Assembly: GCA_030665885.1 (NCBI GenBank)
Contig: DAOUYY010000003.1
Location: forward strand, 1 to 36,729
Length of the DNA stretch: 36,729 nucleotides
Direction of reading: 5' to 3'
From: Fidelibacterota bacterium
GTDB lineage: Bacteria; Fidelibacterota; UBA2242
Shown: piece after piece, positions 1-7,088 of the stretch
How positions within the stretch are numbered: position 1 is the first letter of the stretch
How the letters are laid out: each line of letters begins with the position of its first letter
Program-made: the position numbers and the translations under genes
The notes under the pieces: model-generated
Databases searched by the model: none
Told to the model about the DNA's origin: nothing
What the model saw: only the letters and a program-made list of their open reading frames with translations

Positions 1-19
1 ACTCCTTTCTTTTAAAAAT

Positions 20-493
20 TTACCAACCACCATGACCACCTCTAAATCCTCGTCCACCTCTCCTATGCTCTCTCCCCACTGAAAACCACTGGTTCAAATG
101 AACAATATTTGCTGATTTACAATTTGGACATGTTTCAGGGATAAAATTGGGATTATCAAACCGCGAAATTTCTCCACAATCAAGACATCTTATCAAATCA
201 CTGATAAATGAAAAACTACCACCTTCAATTATCAGCTCCTTAACAGCTACAATTGACTCTGCCAATTTACCACGAGCTTTCTCGATTAAACGGGTAAAGG
301 TAGATCGTGATATGCACATTATCTCTGCCGCTTTTTGATGGTCTAGTCCTTCGTAATCAGCAAGACGAATTGCCTCGTATTCATCAATACAAAGAATGAC
401 ATTCTCTAAAAAACTTGCTGGAACCCCAATAGGCTTCATCCCCTGAATTTTTGGTGGTTCTTGAACAGTTCTTTTTTTAATTGGTCTTGACAT
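20..493 (-). CDS. DUF134 family HTH and zinc-ribbon DNA-binding protein
   Basis: This 157-residue protein resembles the DUF134 family of small putative DNA-binding proteins. A helix-turn-helix of the sigma-70 region 4 kind lies at about residues 38-78 (DEYEAIRLADYEGL, then the recognition part ISRSTFTRLIEKAR). A zinc-ribbon-like pair CLDC (about 103-106) and CPNC (about 121-124) follows. The C-terminal tail is rich in Arg and Gly (RRGGRGFRGGHGGW) and may bind nucleic acid. The ATG start is supported by AAGGAGATT directly upstream. A promoter with two palindromes sits just upstream, suggesting that the protein represses itself. In other genomes the family often neighbours NifB/NifX-like iron-molybdenum cofactor proteins, but the next genes in this direction lie outside the window. 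The biochemical role is not known; the family call is firm, the function is not. Confidence 0.85.
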   Translation of the reverse strand: MSRPIKKRTVQEPPKIQGMKPIGVPASFLENVILCIDEYEAIRLADYEGLDHQKAAEIMCISRSTFTRLIEKARGKLAESIVAVKELIIEGGSFSFISDLIRCLDCGEISRFDNPNFIPETCPNCKSANIVHLNQWFSVGREHRRGGRGFRGGHGGW

Positions 494-506
494 AATCTCC
501 TTTTTA

Positions 507-522
507 ATGAACCAATGTTCAT
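507..522. promoter_or_regulatory. Palindromic operator candidate O2 (start-site region)
   Basis: ATGAACCAATGTTCAT has perfect 6 bp arms (ATGAAC/GTTCAT) around a 4 bp centre. It begins just downstream of the -10 box, over the expected transcription start. Its centre is 26 bp from that of the first palindrome. Confidence 0.6.
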
Positions 523-526
523 AAAT

Positions 527-556
527 AATATAATGAGCATATGTTCATATTGTCAA
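527..556 (-). promoter_or_regulatory. Sigma-70-type promoter of the DUF134 gene
   Basis: Reading the minus strand, TTGACA (551-556) is followed after 18 bases by TATATT (527-532), or after 17 by TTATAT. The start codon lies about 34 bases beyond the -10 box, with a good ribosome binding site. The hexamers are seen directly; promoter activity is inferred. Confidence 0.65.
533..548. promoter_or_regulatory. Palindromic operator candidate O1 (promoter spacer)
   Basis: ATGAGCATATGTTCAT is an almost perfect 16 bp inverted repeat that fills the spacer between the -35 and -10 boxes of the DUF134 promoter. Protein bound here would exclude RNA polymerase. It shares its pattern ATGARC-N4-GTTCAT with the site at 507-522. 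Confidence 0.6.
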
Positions 557-754
557 GTCTTTTTTTATACTCTTACAAATTAAATGATGATATCTAACAT
601 CTAATTTGGAAAGGCGGCAAGATTCATTATCATAAAATTGCGTTGCTTTTTTTTAACACACTATATCTCTCTAATTAAAATTTACCTCACCAAATTAATA
701 TTCCGTGTTTTGCTTGTTCAATATTTTCACTTTATTCGTTATATTAACCGTGCT

Positions 755-1123
755 ATGAAAGAAGGACAAGAAATTATACTTGTTGGCGACAGGGTACTCA
801 TTGAACCGGACACAGAGAGAAACAAAACCCCTGCGGGGCTTTATTTGCCGCCCGGTGTGAAGGAAAAAGAGAAGGTTCAGGGTGGATATGTGATTAAAAC
901 AGGGCCAGGTTTCCCACTCCCAAACTCAGCGGATCTTGACAACGAACCGTGGACACAAGATAGAGAAGAGCCACAATATCTTCCCCTTCAAGCTCAAGAA
1001 GGTGATTATGCGATCTTCATGAGAAAATCAGCTATTGAGATAGAGTTGGAAGGTAAAAAATACTTGATTGTCCCTCATTCATATATTCTTGTCCTCATCC
1101 GAGAAAATTTTCTCGAAAACTAA
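755..1123 (+). CDS. GroES-like (Cpn10 family) co-chaperone, long variant
   Basis: The protein matches the Cpn10 fold: GDRVLIEPD at the N-terminus, a mobile-loop-like stretch with TPAGLYLPPG, then GYVIKTGPG, a GDYAIFM strand and a closing VPHSYILVLIREN. At 122 residues from the chosen ATG it is longer than classical GroES (about 95) because of an insert around PLPNSADLDNEPW. This resembles the divergent co-chaperone GroES family proteins of Bacteroidetes. The frame is open a further 39 codons upstream, but that part is hydrophobic and unlike GroES, so the ATG at 755 is preferred. No Shine-Dalgarno sequence precedes it. No groEL is adjacent. Whether it works with GroEL or is a specialised paralogue cannot be told here. 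Confidence 0.8.
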   Translation: MKEGQEIILVGDRVLIEPDTERNKTPAGLYLPPGVKEKEKVQGGYVIKTGPGFPLPNSADLDNEPWTQDREEPQYLPLQAQEGDYAIFMRKSAIEIELEGKKYLIVPHSYILVLIRENFLEN

Positions 1124-1240
1124 CTTACTTATCTAAATTCTAACATATAAAAAGAAATGTACCAACATTTTCAGGTACAAATCGGCAATAAATTTACTCT
1201 TTAATGGGAAGACACCTACGGAGCTCTCTAAAAAATTAAA

Positions 1241-2116
1241 CTAATCAATCCAGTCAATATCAACACTTCCAAGACCGATTTCTATCACCAAGTAGATTTT
1301 CCGCTTAGCCTCTTTCCAGTTTTCGCTACGAAAAACATCCTCATCTACTTCATTAAAATTATCAAGGTTTAAAGAGGAAAGAAAAGACCTCTCCGCTTCA
1401 ATCTCTACTCCAACGCTTTTGGGAACCGAAATTTCCACAGAGCCAAGCCCAACTGTTACTTTGCCTCTAACATTCTGCCGTAAGTTCCCGTCAAAACTCA
1501 AAGTTGTTGATCCAAGTCCACATTCAACCACCAAACGTGCCATATTAGCATAGCCTAAACCTTTTGCCTCAACATTTCCAAGCCCTGTTTCAATTAAAAT
1601 ACTTCTTAATGCCTCTTCGTTGTTCTTCCTGAAGCCTATCGTTACATCGCTCATACCGCATTCCAGGCTTAAATCATTTACTCTTAAGTCGGTAAAGTCA
1701 AGAGAGCCCTGCCCTAAACCTAAAGATATGTCAAAAGCAGATGGAACGTTTCTATTAAATTCAAGTTTCCAATGGTTCTTCTCTATATCCCCAGAAAAGC
1801 CCCTGTCTTTTTTTCGGAGGCCGAAAAATGCTCCCTTTTCAAACTTCTCTGTATATAAACGCAGCTTACCTTTACCTCCCAATCTTTTATACTCAACAAT
1901 TGGTTTGTACCTATCTTTATAATAAGATAATTCGGATTTTAGAATATAATCGTCACTTTTTCCGCTCATTATATCTAATTGACCAAAACCAAATTCTATA
2001 TCAACATCAATCTCCTTTTCACCTTCGTACTGAATATCATGTCGCTCAACCGTGAGATCATCTGCATATACTCCGGTTAACAAAATAATCACAGCAAATA
2101 GTACCTTTACCTTCAT
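1241..2116 (-). CDS. Exported glycine-patterned beta-strand protein (toastrack/LiaF-C-like)
   Basis: The start is placed at the ATG beginning MKVKVLFAVIILLTGVYA, which makes a clean signal peptide and is preceded by AGAGGGTAAGG; the frame opens 16 codons earlier from a TTG. The mature part carries recurring strands of the form G-(L/F/M)-G/S-x-V-x-I: GFGQLDI, GLGQGSLDF, CGMSDVTI, GLGNVEA, CGLGSTTL, GLGSVEI and GLGSVDI. Such patterns are typical of the LiaF C-terminal/DUF4097-type single-stranded beta proteins called toastrack domains. It is the last gene of the cluster with the ECF sigma factor and follows another exported beta protein by 57 bases. An envelope role, such as sensing or scaffolding, is inferred from context; the exact family is uncertain. 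Confidence 0.7.
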   Translation of the reverse strand: MKVKVLFAVIILLTGVYADDLTVERHDIQYEGEKEIDVDIEFGFGQLDIMSGKSDDYILKSELSYYKDRYKPIVEYKRLGGKGKLRLYTEKFEKGAFFGLRKKDRGFSGDIEKNHWKLEFNRNVPSAFDISLGLGQGSLDFTDLRVNDLSLECGMSDVTIGFRKNNEEALRSILIETGLGNVEAKGLGYANMARLVVECGLGSTTLSFDGNLRQNVRGKVTVGLGSVEISVPKSVGVEIEAERSFLSSLNLDNFNEVDEDVFRSENWKEAKRKIYLVIEIGLGSVDIDWID

Positions 2117-2173
2117 CCTTACCCTCTTATGTTTCTTATCTTTACCAATCATTAGTGTAAACAATTTGCCATT

Positions 2174-3532
2174 CTAATCCTTTTCAAACATCCTTCGGAT
2201 TTTAATATCTCCATTGCTCGTTCTGAGCTTAATTAGATCACCACCGCCATTTATGGATCCCTTGCCGGTTATGATTATCTTAGAACCTTTCTCTGTTCTC
2301 TCTATTTTAAGCGGAAAATCTGACTTGATTTCACTATCTTCCCACCTGTTGCTCATACTAATTTCTGCGTTTACATCAGCTTTCATATTGTCAGGAATAT
2401 AGACAACTATATCGCCTCCGGAGCTTCTAAGGTCGATAGAGTTATCTTTTACTCCCTCTCTAAGCAACTTTTTTGCCTCTATATCTCCGCCAGACGTGTG
2501 AGCATAGATCGCTCCAACGGCACTTGAAATTATTATATCACCACCAGAAGTGCTGGCATCCACATTGTCCTGAGCTTCCCCGATCTCAATATCACCACCC
2601 GAAGTATGGAGCTTGCAAGCCCCAGCAATCTTTCCAACGTTTACACCACCGCCGGAGGTACTAGCGTCTAGATATCCGCTCGCATTCTTTACTTCAACAT
2701 CACCGCCGGACGTATGCAATTTAATATCACCTTGAACATTACCTACAATAATTTCACCTCCGGAAGTATGTAACTTTATTTTTGCATTTATATCATCAAC
2801 ACCAATATCTCCACCGGAAGTTCTTGCTTTGAATTCTTCGCCTATAACATTTGAAATGTCGATGTCTCCTCCTGAAGTCTTCACCTCGCCATTACCCTTA
2901 ACATCTCTTACATTTATATCGCCCCCCGAAGTATTTGCATACAAATTACCATCGATGCTTTGCAAATCAATATCTCCTCCGGAAGTAGTGATGCTTACAT
3001 TTCCCATACATTTGCTTGCAGAAATATCGCCACCAGAAGTATTTCCATTGACTTTACCTTTAATATCAACAAAATCTATATCGCCCCCGCTTGTTTCCAG
3101 CTTAACTTTACCCGAAATAGATTGAACATCTAAATCGCTCCCAGAGGCTTCTACATCAACATCAAACTTTAGCGGCGTCCTTACAATAAATTTACTGCTA
3201 TACCTTCTCGATTTGTCTTTACTCTCAACGATAATTGTGTTTCCCTTTTGGACAAACTTTGCCTTTTCACTCTTAAGTATCTTTTTAGCGCTTGATTCAG
3301 AATATGCATTTATTCTATACTTTTCCATAACTGTAACACTGCTCCTGGCTTCACCAACGATTGACACATCACCCGTTATGTACTTCATTATCAGCTTTCC
3401 GCCATCTTTAACCTCGAATGTTTTTTCAATCGCACCTTTGTATCGTATACCATCAAAGTGCATCTTATCTTCCAAAGAATACGCCAAAATAACAGGGAAG
3501 ATCAGTATCAGTAATATTGCTCTCTTTTTCAT
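2174..3532 (-). CDS. Exported DUF4097-like right-handed beta-helix protein
   Basis: This 452-residue protein has a signal peptide (MKKRAILLILIFPVILAYS) and a GGAG ribosome binding site. Residues about 129-375 consist of 14 coils with a period of 18 residues, 12 of them marked TSGG, one SSGG and a degenerate first one ASGS. One coil is 19 residues and one near the end 24. Repeats of the type TSGGDIxVxxxxGxxxxx fit DUF4097 and a parallel beta-helix with one turn per repeat. The N-terminal 120 residues form a separate beta-rich domain, and the C-terminal 75 residues another. It starts 2 bases after the anti-sigma gene and is surely co-transcribed with it. It probably stays in the periplasm or on the surface. 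DUF4097 genes near sigma/anti-sigma pairs are known from other bacteria; a molecular function is not established. Confidence 0.8.
   Translation of the reverse strand: MKKRAILLILIFPVILAYSLEDKMHFDGIRYKGAIEKTFEVKDGGKLIMKYITGDVSIVGEARSSVTVMEKYRINAYSESSAKKILKSEKAKFVQKGNTIIVESKDKSRRYSSKFIVRTPLKFDVDVEASGSDLDVQSISGKVKLETSGGDIDFVDIKGKVNGNTSGGDISASKCMGNVSITTSGGDIDLQSIDGNLYANTSGGDINVRDVKGNGEVKTSGGDIDISNVIGEEFKARTSGGDIGVDDINAKIKLHTSGGEIIVGNVQGDIKLHTSGGDVEVKNASGYLDASTSGGGVNVGKIAGACKLHTSGGDIEIGEAQDNVDASTSGGDIIISSAVGAIYAHTSGGDIEAKKLLREGVKDNSIDLRSSGGDIVVYIPDNMKADVNAEISMSNRWEDSEIKSDFPLKIERTEKGSKIIITGKGSINGGGDLIKLRTSNGDIKIRRMFEKD
2408..3148 (-). repeat. Tandem 54 bp coding repeats (18-residue TSGG coils)
   Basis: Fourteen in-frame units of about 54 bases encode the beta-helix coils of the DUF4097-like protein. 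The DNA copies have diverged but the period is kept, apart from one unit longer by one codon and one by six. Copy number could vary by slippage or recombination. Confidence 0.8.
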
Positions 3533-3534
3533 TT

Positions 3535-4575
3535 CTATTCTCCTCTCTCATTATCCTCAAAAAATTTATTGCGCAAATCCTCTAAAATCTCTCTCGCCAG
3601 AGACCTCACGGTCTCATCTTTATCATTAGCAGAAACTAACGCAATTACAGGAATAATTTCTTCTTTATTAACATTAGAAAGATACTCGATTGCTAACTTC
3701 CTTACCCTTACGCTGCTGTCACGTAACACAACAGATTCTATCGCATCCAATATTTGCTCTGAACATTCCTGTTTACAAAGTGATTGAATAGCACGAAGGC
3801 GGACATCCACAATTTTATCCTGTAGCAAAACCGCTATAATTGTAGATTCTATTTCCCTGTTTTGTACTGATTTAGAAAGCAGCTTCACTGCCCTTAAACG
3901 GCGATCCGGGTTGTCATCATGAAGTGCGGAATATCTCAACATATTTTGAATAGTCGGATCATCTAACCCGCCTACCAGTTCGAAATCCTTTTTTATCCTG
4001 ACGTTTACCGAAACAATTCCGTCCATGTTCTCAACACCTTGTTTCTGTATAAGGTCCGAGATCTCCACATCTCCCGAATGAAGCACATAATTAGCTAGCG
4101 CTTTTTTTAGAATGTTTTCTTCCGTTTCAGACATTCTTGGCTTGTGGCTAATAAAATTAGCAAGCATCTCCGGGTCATTTAACAGTCCTGAGCTTAGCCA
4201 CATTTTCCCAATAAAAACACCTACAACGAATGTCAGCGCAACTGCTATTAGTTGATATTTGGGACGGGAGAAAATAAAAGTCAATGAGTCTAACATCTCC
4301 TCAATTTTAACCTTTACATTCGACAGAACTGCGGATTTTGAACCAAAGCCTATCTCATCCAGAATCCTCAGATTTGCCCTCTTTATAAGCTCTTCTGTAG
4401 GAACCGCCTCTGTAGCTTTTGAAATAGCGAATTTCATTTCCTTCAGTTTATTCAATTCATATTGACAGTGAGAACATTCCTCAAGATGTTTTTTAAAAAT
4501 CTGCCTCTCTGCAGACGAAAGCTCTTTATAAAAGTAAAGCATCAGCATTTCATCAAATTGTTTATCATGTTTCAT
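3535..4575 (-). CDS. Anti-sigma factor: zinc-finger domain, membrane helix and HEAT-like repeats
   Basis: The N-terminus carries the zf-HC2 anti-sigma zinc-binding motif H30-x3-C34-x2-C37 (HLEECSHC), as in RsiW and ChrR-type anti-sigma factors. A single membrane helix lies at about 107-126 (YQLIAVALTFVVGVFIGKMW). The outer part, from about residue 215 to 340, is built of HEAT-like helical repeats (RRLRAVKLL, VRLRAIQSL, VRVRKLAIEYL, VRSLAREIL). The gene follows the ECF sigma gene by 15 bases, the usual sigma/anti-sigma order. The inferred model is that the cytoplasmic zinc domain holds the sigma factor at the membrane and the HEAT-like part senses a periplasmic partner. A HEAT-type sensor on this kind of anti-sigma factor is not the common architecture. 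Confidence 0.8.
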   Translation of the reverse strand: MKHDKQFDEMLMLYFYKELSSAERQIFKKHLEECSHCQYELNKLKEMKFAISKATEAVPTEELIKRANLRILDEIGFGSKSAVLSNVKVKIEEMLDSLTFIFSRPKYQLIAVALTFVVGVFIGKMWLSSGLLNDPEMLANFISHKPRMSETEENILKKALANYVLHSGDVEISDLIQKQGVENMDGIVSVNVRIKKDFELVGGLDDPTIQNMLRYSALHDDNPDRRLRAVKLLSKSVQNREIESTIIAVLLQDKIVDVRLRAIQSLCKQECSEQILDAIESVVLRDSSVRVRKLAIEYLSNVNKEEIIPVIALVSANDKDETVRSLAREILEDLRNKFFEDNERGE

Positions 4576-4590
4576 AATTAATCTCCCTGA

Positions 4591-5145
4591 CTATGCCGCT
4601 ACTAATAATGTTTGCAGCTTTCGCGTTGCTCTGAATAGATACCTTTTAATTGTACCTTCTGTGCAATCAAGAATGGCGGCAATATCTTTTATTTTCTTTC
4701 CTTCATAATGTTTAAGAACAAATACAACTCTCTGCTGAGGAGAGAGTTTCTGCAATGCGCTGTCTATCTCTTCGCGAATTGAAGAACTGTATGTTTCTCG
4801 ATCTGCATTATCTGACTTATCTGCTGGAATTGTTTCCCATAGATAGTTATCTTCACCGGGATCAACAGTTGTTAACCGTTTACGCTTACGGTAAAAATTA
4901 AAAGCTTGATTAGACAGAATTCTATAGACCCAAGTAAAAAACTCACTTTCAAAGCGGAAAGATTCTATATTTCGATAGATTTTAATAAATGTATCCTGGT
5001 AGAGGTCCTCTGCGTCCTGGTAATTTTTAGTAAAGCGGAAGGCAGCGCACATAACCCTTTCGCCATACCTGTTCATAATTTGCTGAAATGCCATTTTATT
5101 TCCACCCTGCACTTTCTTTATTAATTCAACTTCATCTCTTTCCAT
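4591..5145 (-). CDS. RNA polymerase ECF sigma factor
   Basis: The protein of 184 residues has the two-domain ECF architecture. Region 2 runs from about residue 20 to 90, with the core-binding stretch DAEDLYQDTFIKIYRNI and FFTWVYRILSNQAFNFYRKRKR. Region 4 spans about 125-180, with LSPQQRVVFVLKHYEGKKIKDIAAIL and the helix-turn-helix CTEGTIKRYLFRATRKL. The start is set at ATG 5145; a TTG three codons upstream lies closer to the GGAG and is possible. The anti-sigma gene follows at once, and a small ORF and a subtilase precede it in the same direction. The sigma factor probably directs transcription of its own cluster, although I could not identify a GAAC/CGTC-type promoter with confidence. Confidence 0.92.
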   Translation of the reverse strand: MERDEVELIKKVQGGNKMAFQQIMNRYGERVMCAAFRFTKNYQDAEDLYQDTFIKIYRNIESFRFESEFFTWVYRILSNQAFNFYRKRKRLTTVDPGEDNYLWETIPADKSDNADRETYSSSIREEIDSALQKLSPQQRVVFVLKHYEGKKIKDIAAILDCTEGTIKRYLFRATRKLQTLLVAA

Positions 5146-5166
5146 AAATTCCAAATCTCCATTTTT

Positions 5167-5349
5167 TTAGACAACATGTGTTCTACAATAGTTGTCATAG
5201 ATCACTTTTTTAAATCTGATATTGTTATTTCCTTCAATACAAGCGCCGATTATCTGTGCTGTGTTGCTTTCCGCTGCATATCCAAGAAAGGCGCAATTGT
5301 TAATATAATTTCCAAATTTGTAGCTATTGTTCGGAAAGCCTACTTTCAT
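5167..5349 (-). CDS. Small ORF coupled to the subtilase gene
   Basis: A 60-codon frame begins with an ATG that overlaps the subtilase stop codon (ATGA) and ends 21 bases before the sigma factor start. It encodes a soluble-looking peptide with three cysteines and no signal sequence or membrane helix. I recognise no family. No Shine-Dalgarno sequence precedes it, so expression would depend on termination-reinitiation after the subtilase. The position fits a small modulator, but chance is a real alternative. Confidence 0.35.
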   Translation of the reverse strand: MKVGFPNNSYKFGNYINNCAFLGYAAESNTAQIIGACIEGNNNIRFKKVIYDNYCRTHVV

Positions 5350-7088
5350 TTTATAATTAAAAATTTACCGATTTTCTCCTCTTTCCCTGTTTTGAGATAT
5401 ACTAAATAGATTCCCGTAGGAACTTTCCTGCCATAGCAGTTTCTAAGATTCCATTTCACATATCCATTCTCTCCCGTTAAACGGGGCTGGATAATAAAAT
5501 TCCAAACCAGCCTTCCTGATAAATCAAATACTCTTAATTCCGCTGGTTTATTTTCAGCTAATGATCTAAAAGAAAGTTTACAACAAAAATTAGTGCTCTT
5601 CATTGTAGGATTTGGAAAAACAGTAATCTCACCTCTTTTTAATATCCTTTCATTTTTAATTATGGTCTTACAAACGTCGGGTATTCCCCAGCCATAATGA
5701 TCATCAGGATTATTTGATTTTGAAGAGTATTTTTTTAGTTCATTAATAATATCAGAGGGTCCCCAATTGGGATATCTTTCAAGTATTAATGCAGCAGCCC
5801 CCGCAATCAATGGCGTAGAGTATGAGGTTCCTCCCCCAGTTCCATAACTATCTATAGAATAATCTCGTGCAATATAATCGTTAACTCCCATCGCACATAA
5901 ATCGGGCTTTATCCTTCCGTCAGCAGTGGGTCCATGAGAGCTGAATCCGGCTATATTCCCATTTTCATCAACGGCACCAACTGTTAACGCACCATAAGCA
6001 TCCCCGGGAGTATACAATCCACCATCAGGGAAAGCGGTAGCATAATTGCCTGCAGCTGTCACGAAAAGAATCCCTCTTTCATAAGCCCAGTTCGCTGCAA
6101 TGGTCGTTACTGCTGTTAGTCCGTCAAGTTCGTTATAGTCATAGCAAAAACCGTCATCAAAATCACGATATGCGAGAGAGGTCGAAATAATGTCTGCGCC
6201 CAATGAATCTGCCCACTCTATCGCAGCAACGTAATTGTCTTCCTCTGTTCGTGTCTCTGAGCCAATTCTTTCAGTCTTTGCTAATAAAAATTCCGCTCCG
6301 TATGCCGCTCCAATCAACGTATCTGGAACAAACCCGCCAATTAAACTCCATACAGAAGTTCCATGAGAACTCTGATTGTATTGCATGTCTTCCGTGTTCT
6401 CGTTTTGTACGTTGCTATCATTGAAAATAAAATCGTGTTCCGCTATTAACCTATTCTCATCCAAGATTTTTTTAAATGCTCTGTGGTCTTTCCTAAAGCC
6501 TGCATCAATTAATGCAATCCTTATACCCTTTCCTGTCAGCCCAAGGTCTTGCGCCGTTGGAATATTGAGCTGATTCAGCTGTTTGTATGATTCTCCATAA
6601 AAATTCTCTTCCTCGCTAATTTTTTGTAAATCTTTTTCTGGAAACCAAAAAGTCTCTATCCTTCTCCTTTTAACAAAGGTACGAAGAGGTTCAATTCTAT
6701 CAACAAATTCTATATTCTTTATTATCAAATAATTCTCCATGGAAATTACAGCACTGAATGCTTTTAAAACCCTGGAATAATGCCTTATCTCCAAAACATT
6801 ATCCTTTATAGTCTTAATAATTTCTTTACTGGGACCATAGTCACTTTTATCTTTGTTTTTTATCCATCCAACTTTATTCAATCTTTTTAATGTGCGCTCC
6901 GGATATTCGATTGGCTTTAGAAACTTTTCCCGAAGGTCGTCCTTTAAATAAATCCAGACTTTTAATGTATCATTGGAGTTTTCAAGAAAGCTGCTCCCTT
7001 CTACGGTAAATGCAAAAACTGTTAAGATTATTGTCATCACGAAAAAAGTTGACTTACTAAACAGTCCTCTCTTTGACTCTCTACCCAT
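5346..7088 (-). CDS. Secreted subtilisin-like serine protease with C-terminal sorting-type domain
   Basis: This is a 580-residue S8 family protease. An N-terminal export signal (hydrophobic stretch about 14-30) is followed by a propeptide-like region (about 35-140). The catalytic triad is Asp195 (IALIDAGF), His242 (SSHGTS) and Ser422 (GGGTSYSTP), with the oxyanion Asn348 (TAAGN). The last 95 residues start with a VFPNP motif and include LRVFDLSGRLVW and VPTGIYLVYLK. This is the FlgD-Ig/Por-secretion-tail pattern used for type IX export or surface anchoring in FCB bacteria. The ATG is chosen as the first in frame; the nearest AGGGAG is about 15 bases away, rather far. It is the first gene of the leftward ECF sigma cluster and could mature surface proteins or process a signal for the anti-sigma factor; both roles are inference. 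Confidence 0.9.
   Translation of the reverse strand: MGRESKRGLFSKSTFFVMTIILTVFAFTVEGSSFLENSNDTLKVWIYLKDDLREKFLKPIEYPERTLKRLNKVGWIKNKDKSDYGPSKEIIKTIKDNVLEIRHYSRVLKAFSAVISMENYLIIKNIEFVDRIEPLRTFVKRRRIETFWFPEKDLQKISEEENFYGESYKQLNQLNIPTAQDLGLTGKGIRIALIDAGFRKDHRAFKKILDENRLIAEHDFIFNDSNVQNENTEDMQYNQSSHGTSVWSLIGGFVPDTLIGAAYGAEFLLAKTERIGSETRTEEDNYVAAIEWADSLGADIISTSLAYRDFDDGFCYDYNELDGLTAVTTIAANWAYERGILFVTAAGNYATAFPDGGLYTPGDAYGALTVGAVDENGNIAGFSSHGPTADGRIKPDLCAMGVNDYIARDYSIDSYGTGGGTSYSTPLIAGAAALILERYPNWGPSDIINELKKYSSKSNNPDDHYGWGIPDVCKTIIKNERILKRGEITVFPNPTMKSTNFCCKLSFRSLAENKPAELRVFDLSGRLVWNFIIQPRLTGENGYVKWNLRNCYGRKVPTGIYLVYLKTGKEEKIGKFLIIK

Noticed and set aside
638-754. 39-codon upstream extension of the GroES-like frame
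   Set aside because: The residues are hydrophobic and unrelated to Cpn10, and no ribosome binding site supports an earlier start.
1148-1183. Weak inverted repeat TGTACC/GGTACA after the GroES-like gene, considered as a terminator
   Set aside because: The stem is only 6 bp with a 10-base loop and no T-run follows.
2408-3148. Regular 54 bp periodicity considered as a CRISPR-like array
   Set aside because: The repeats are in frame, diverged at the DNA level and encode TSGG coils; there are no constant repeats with unique spacers.
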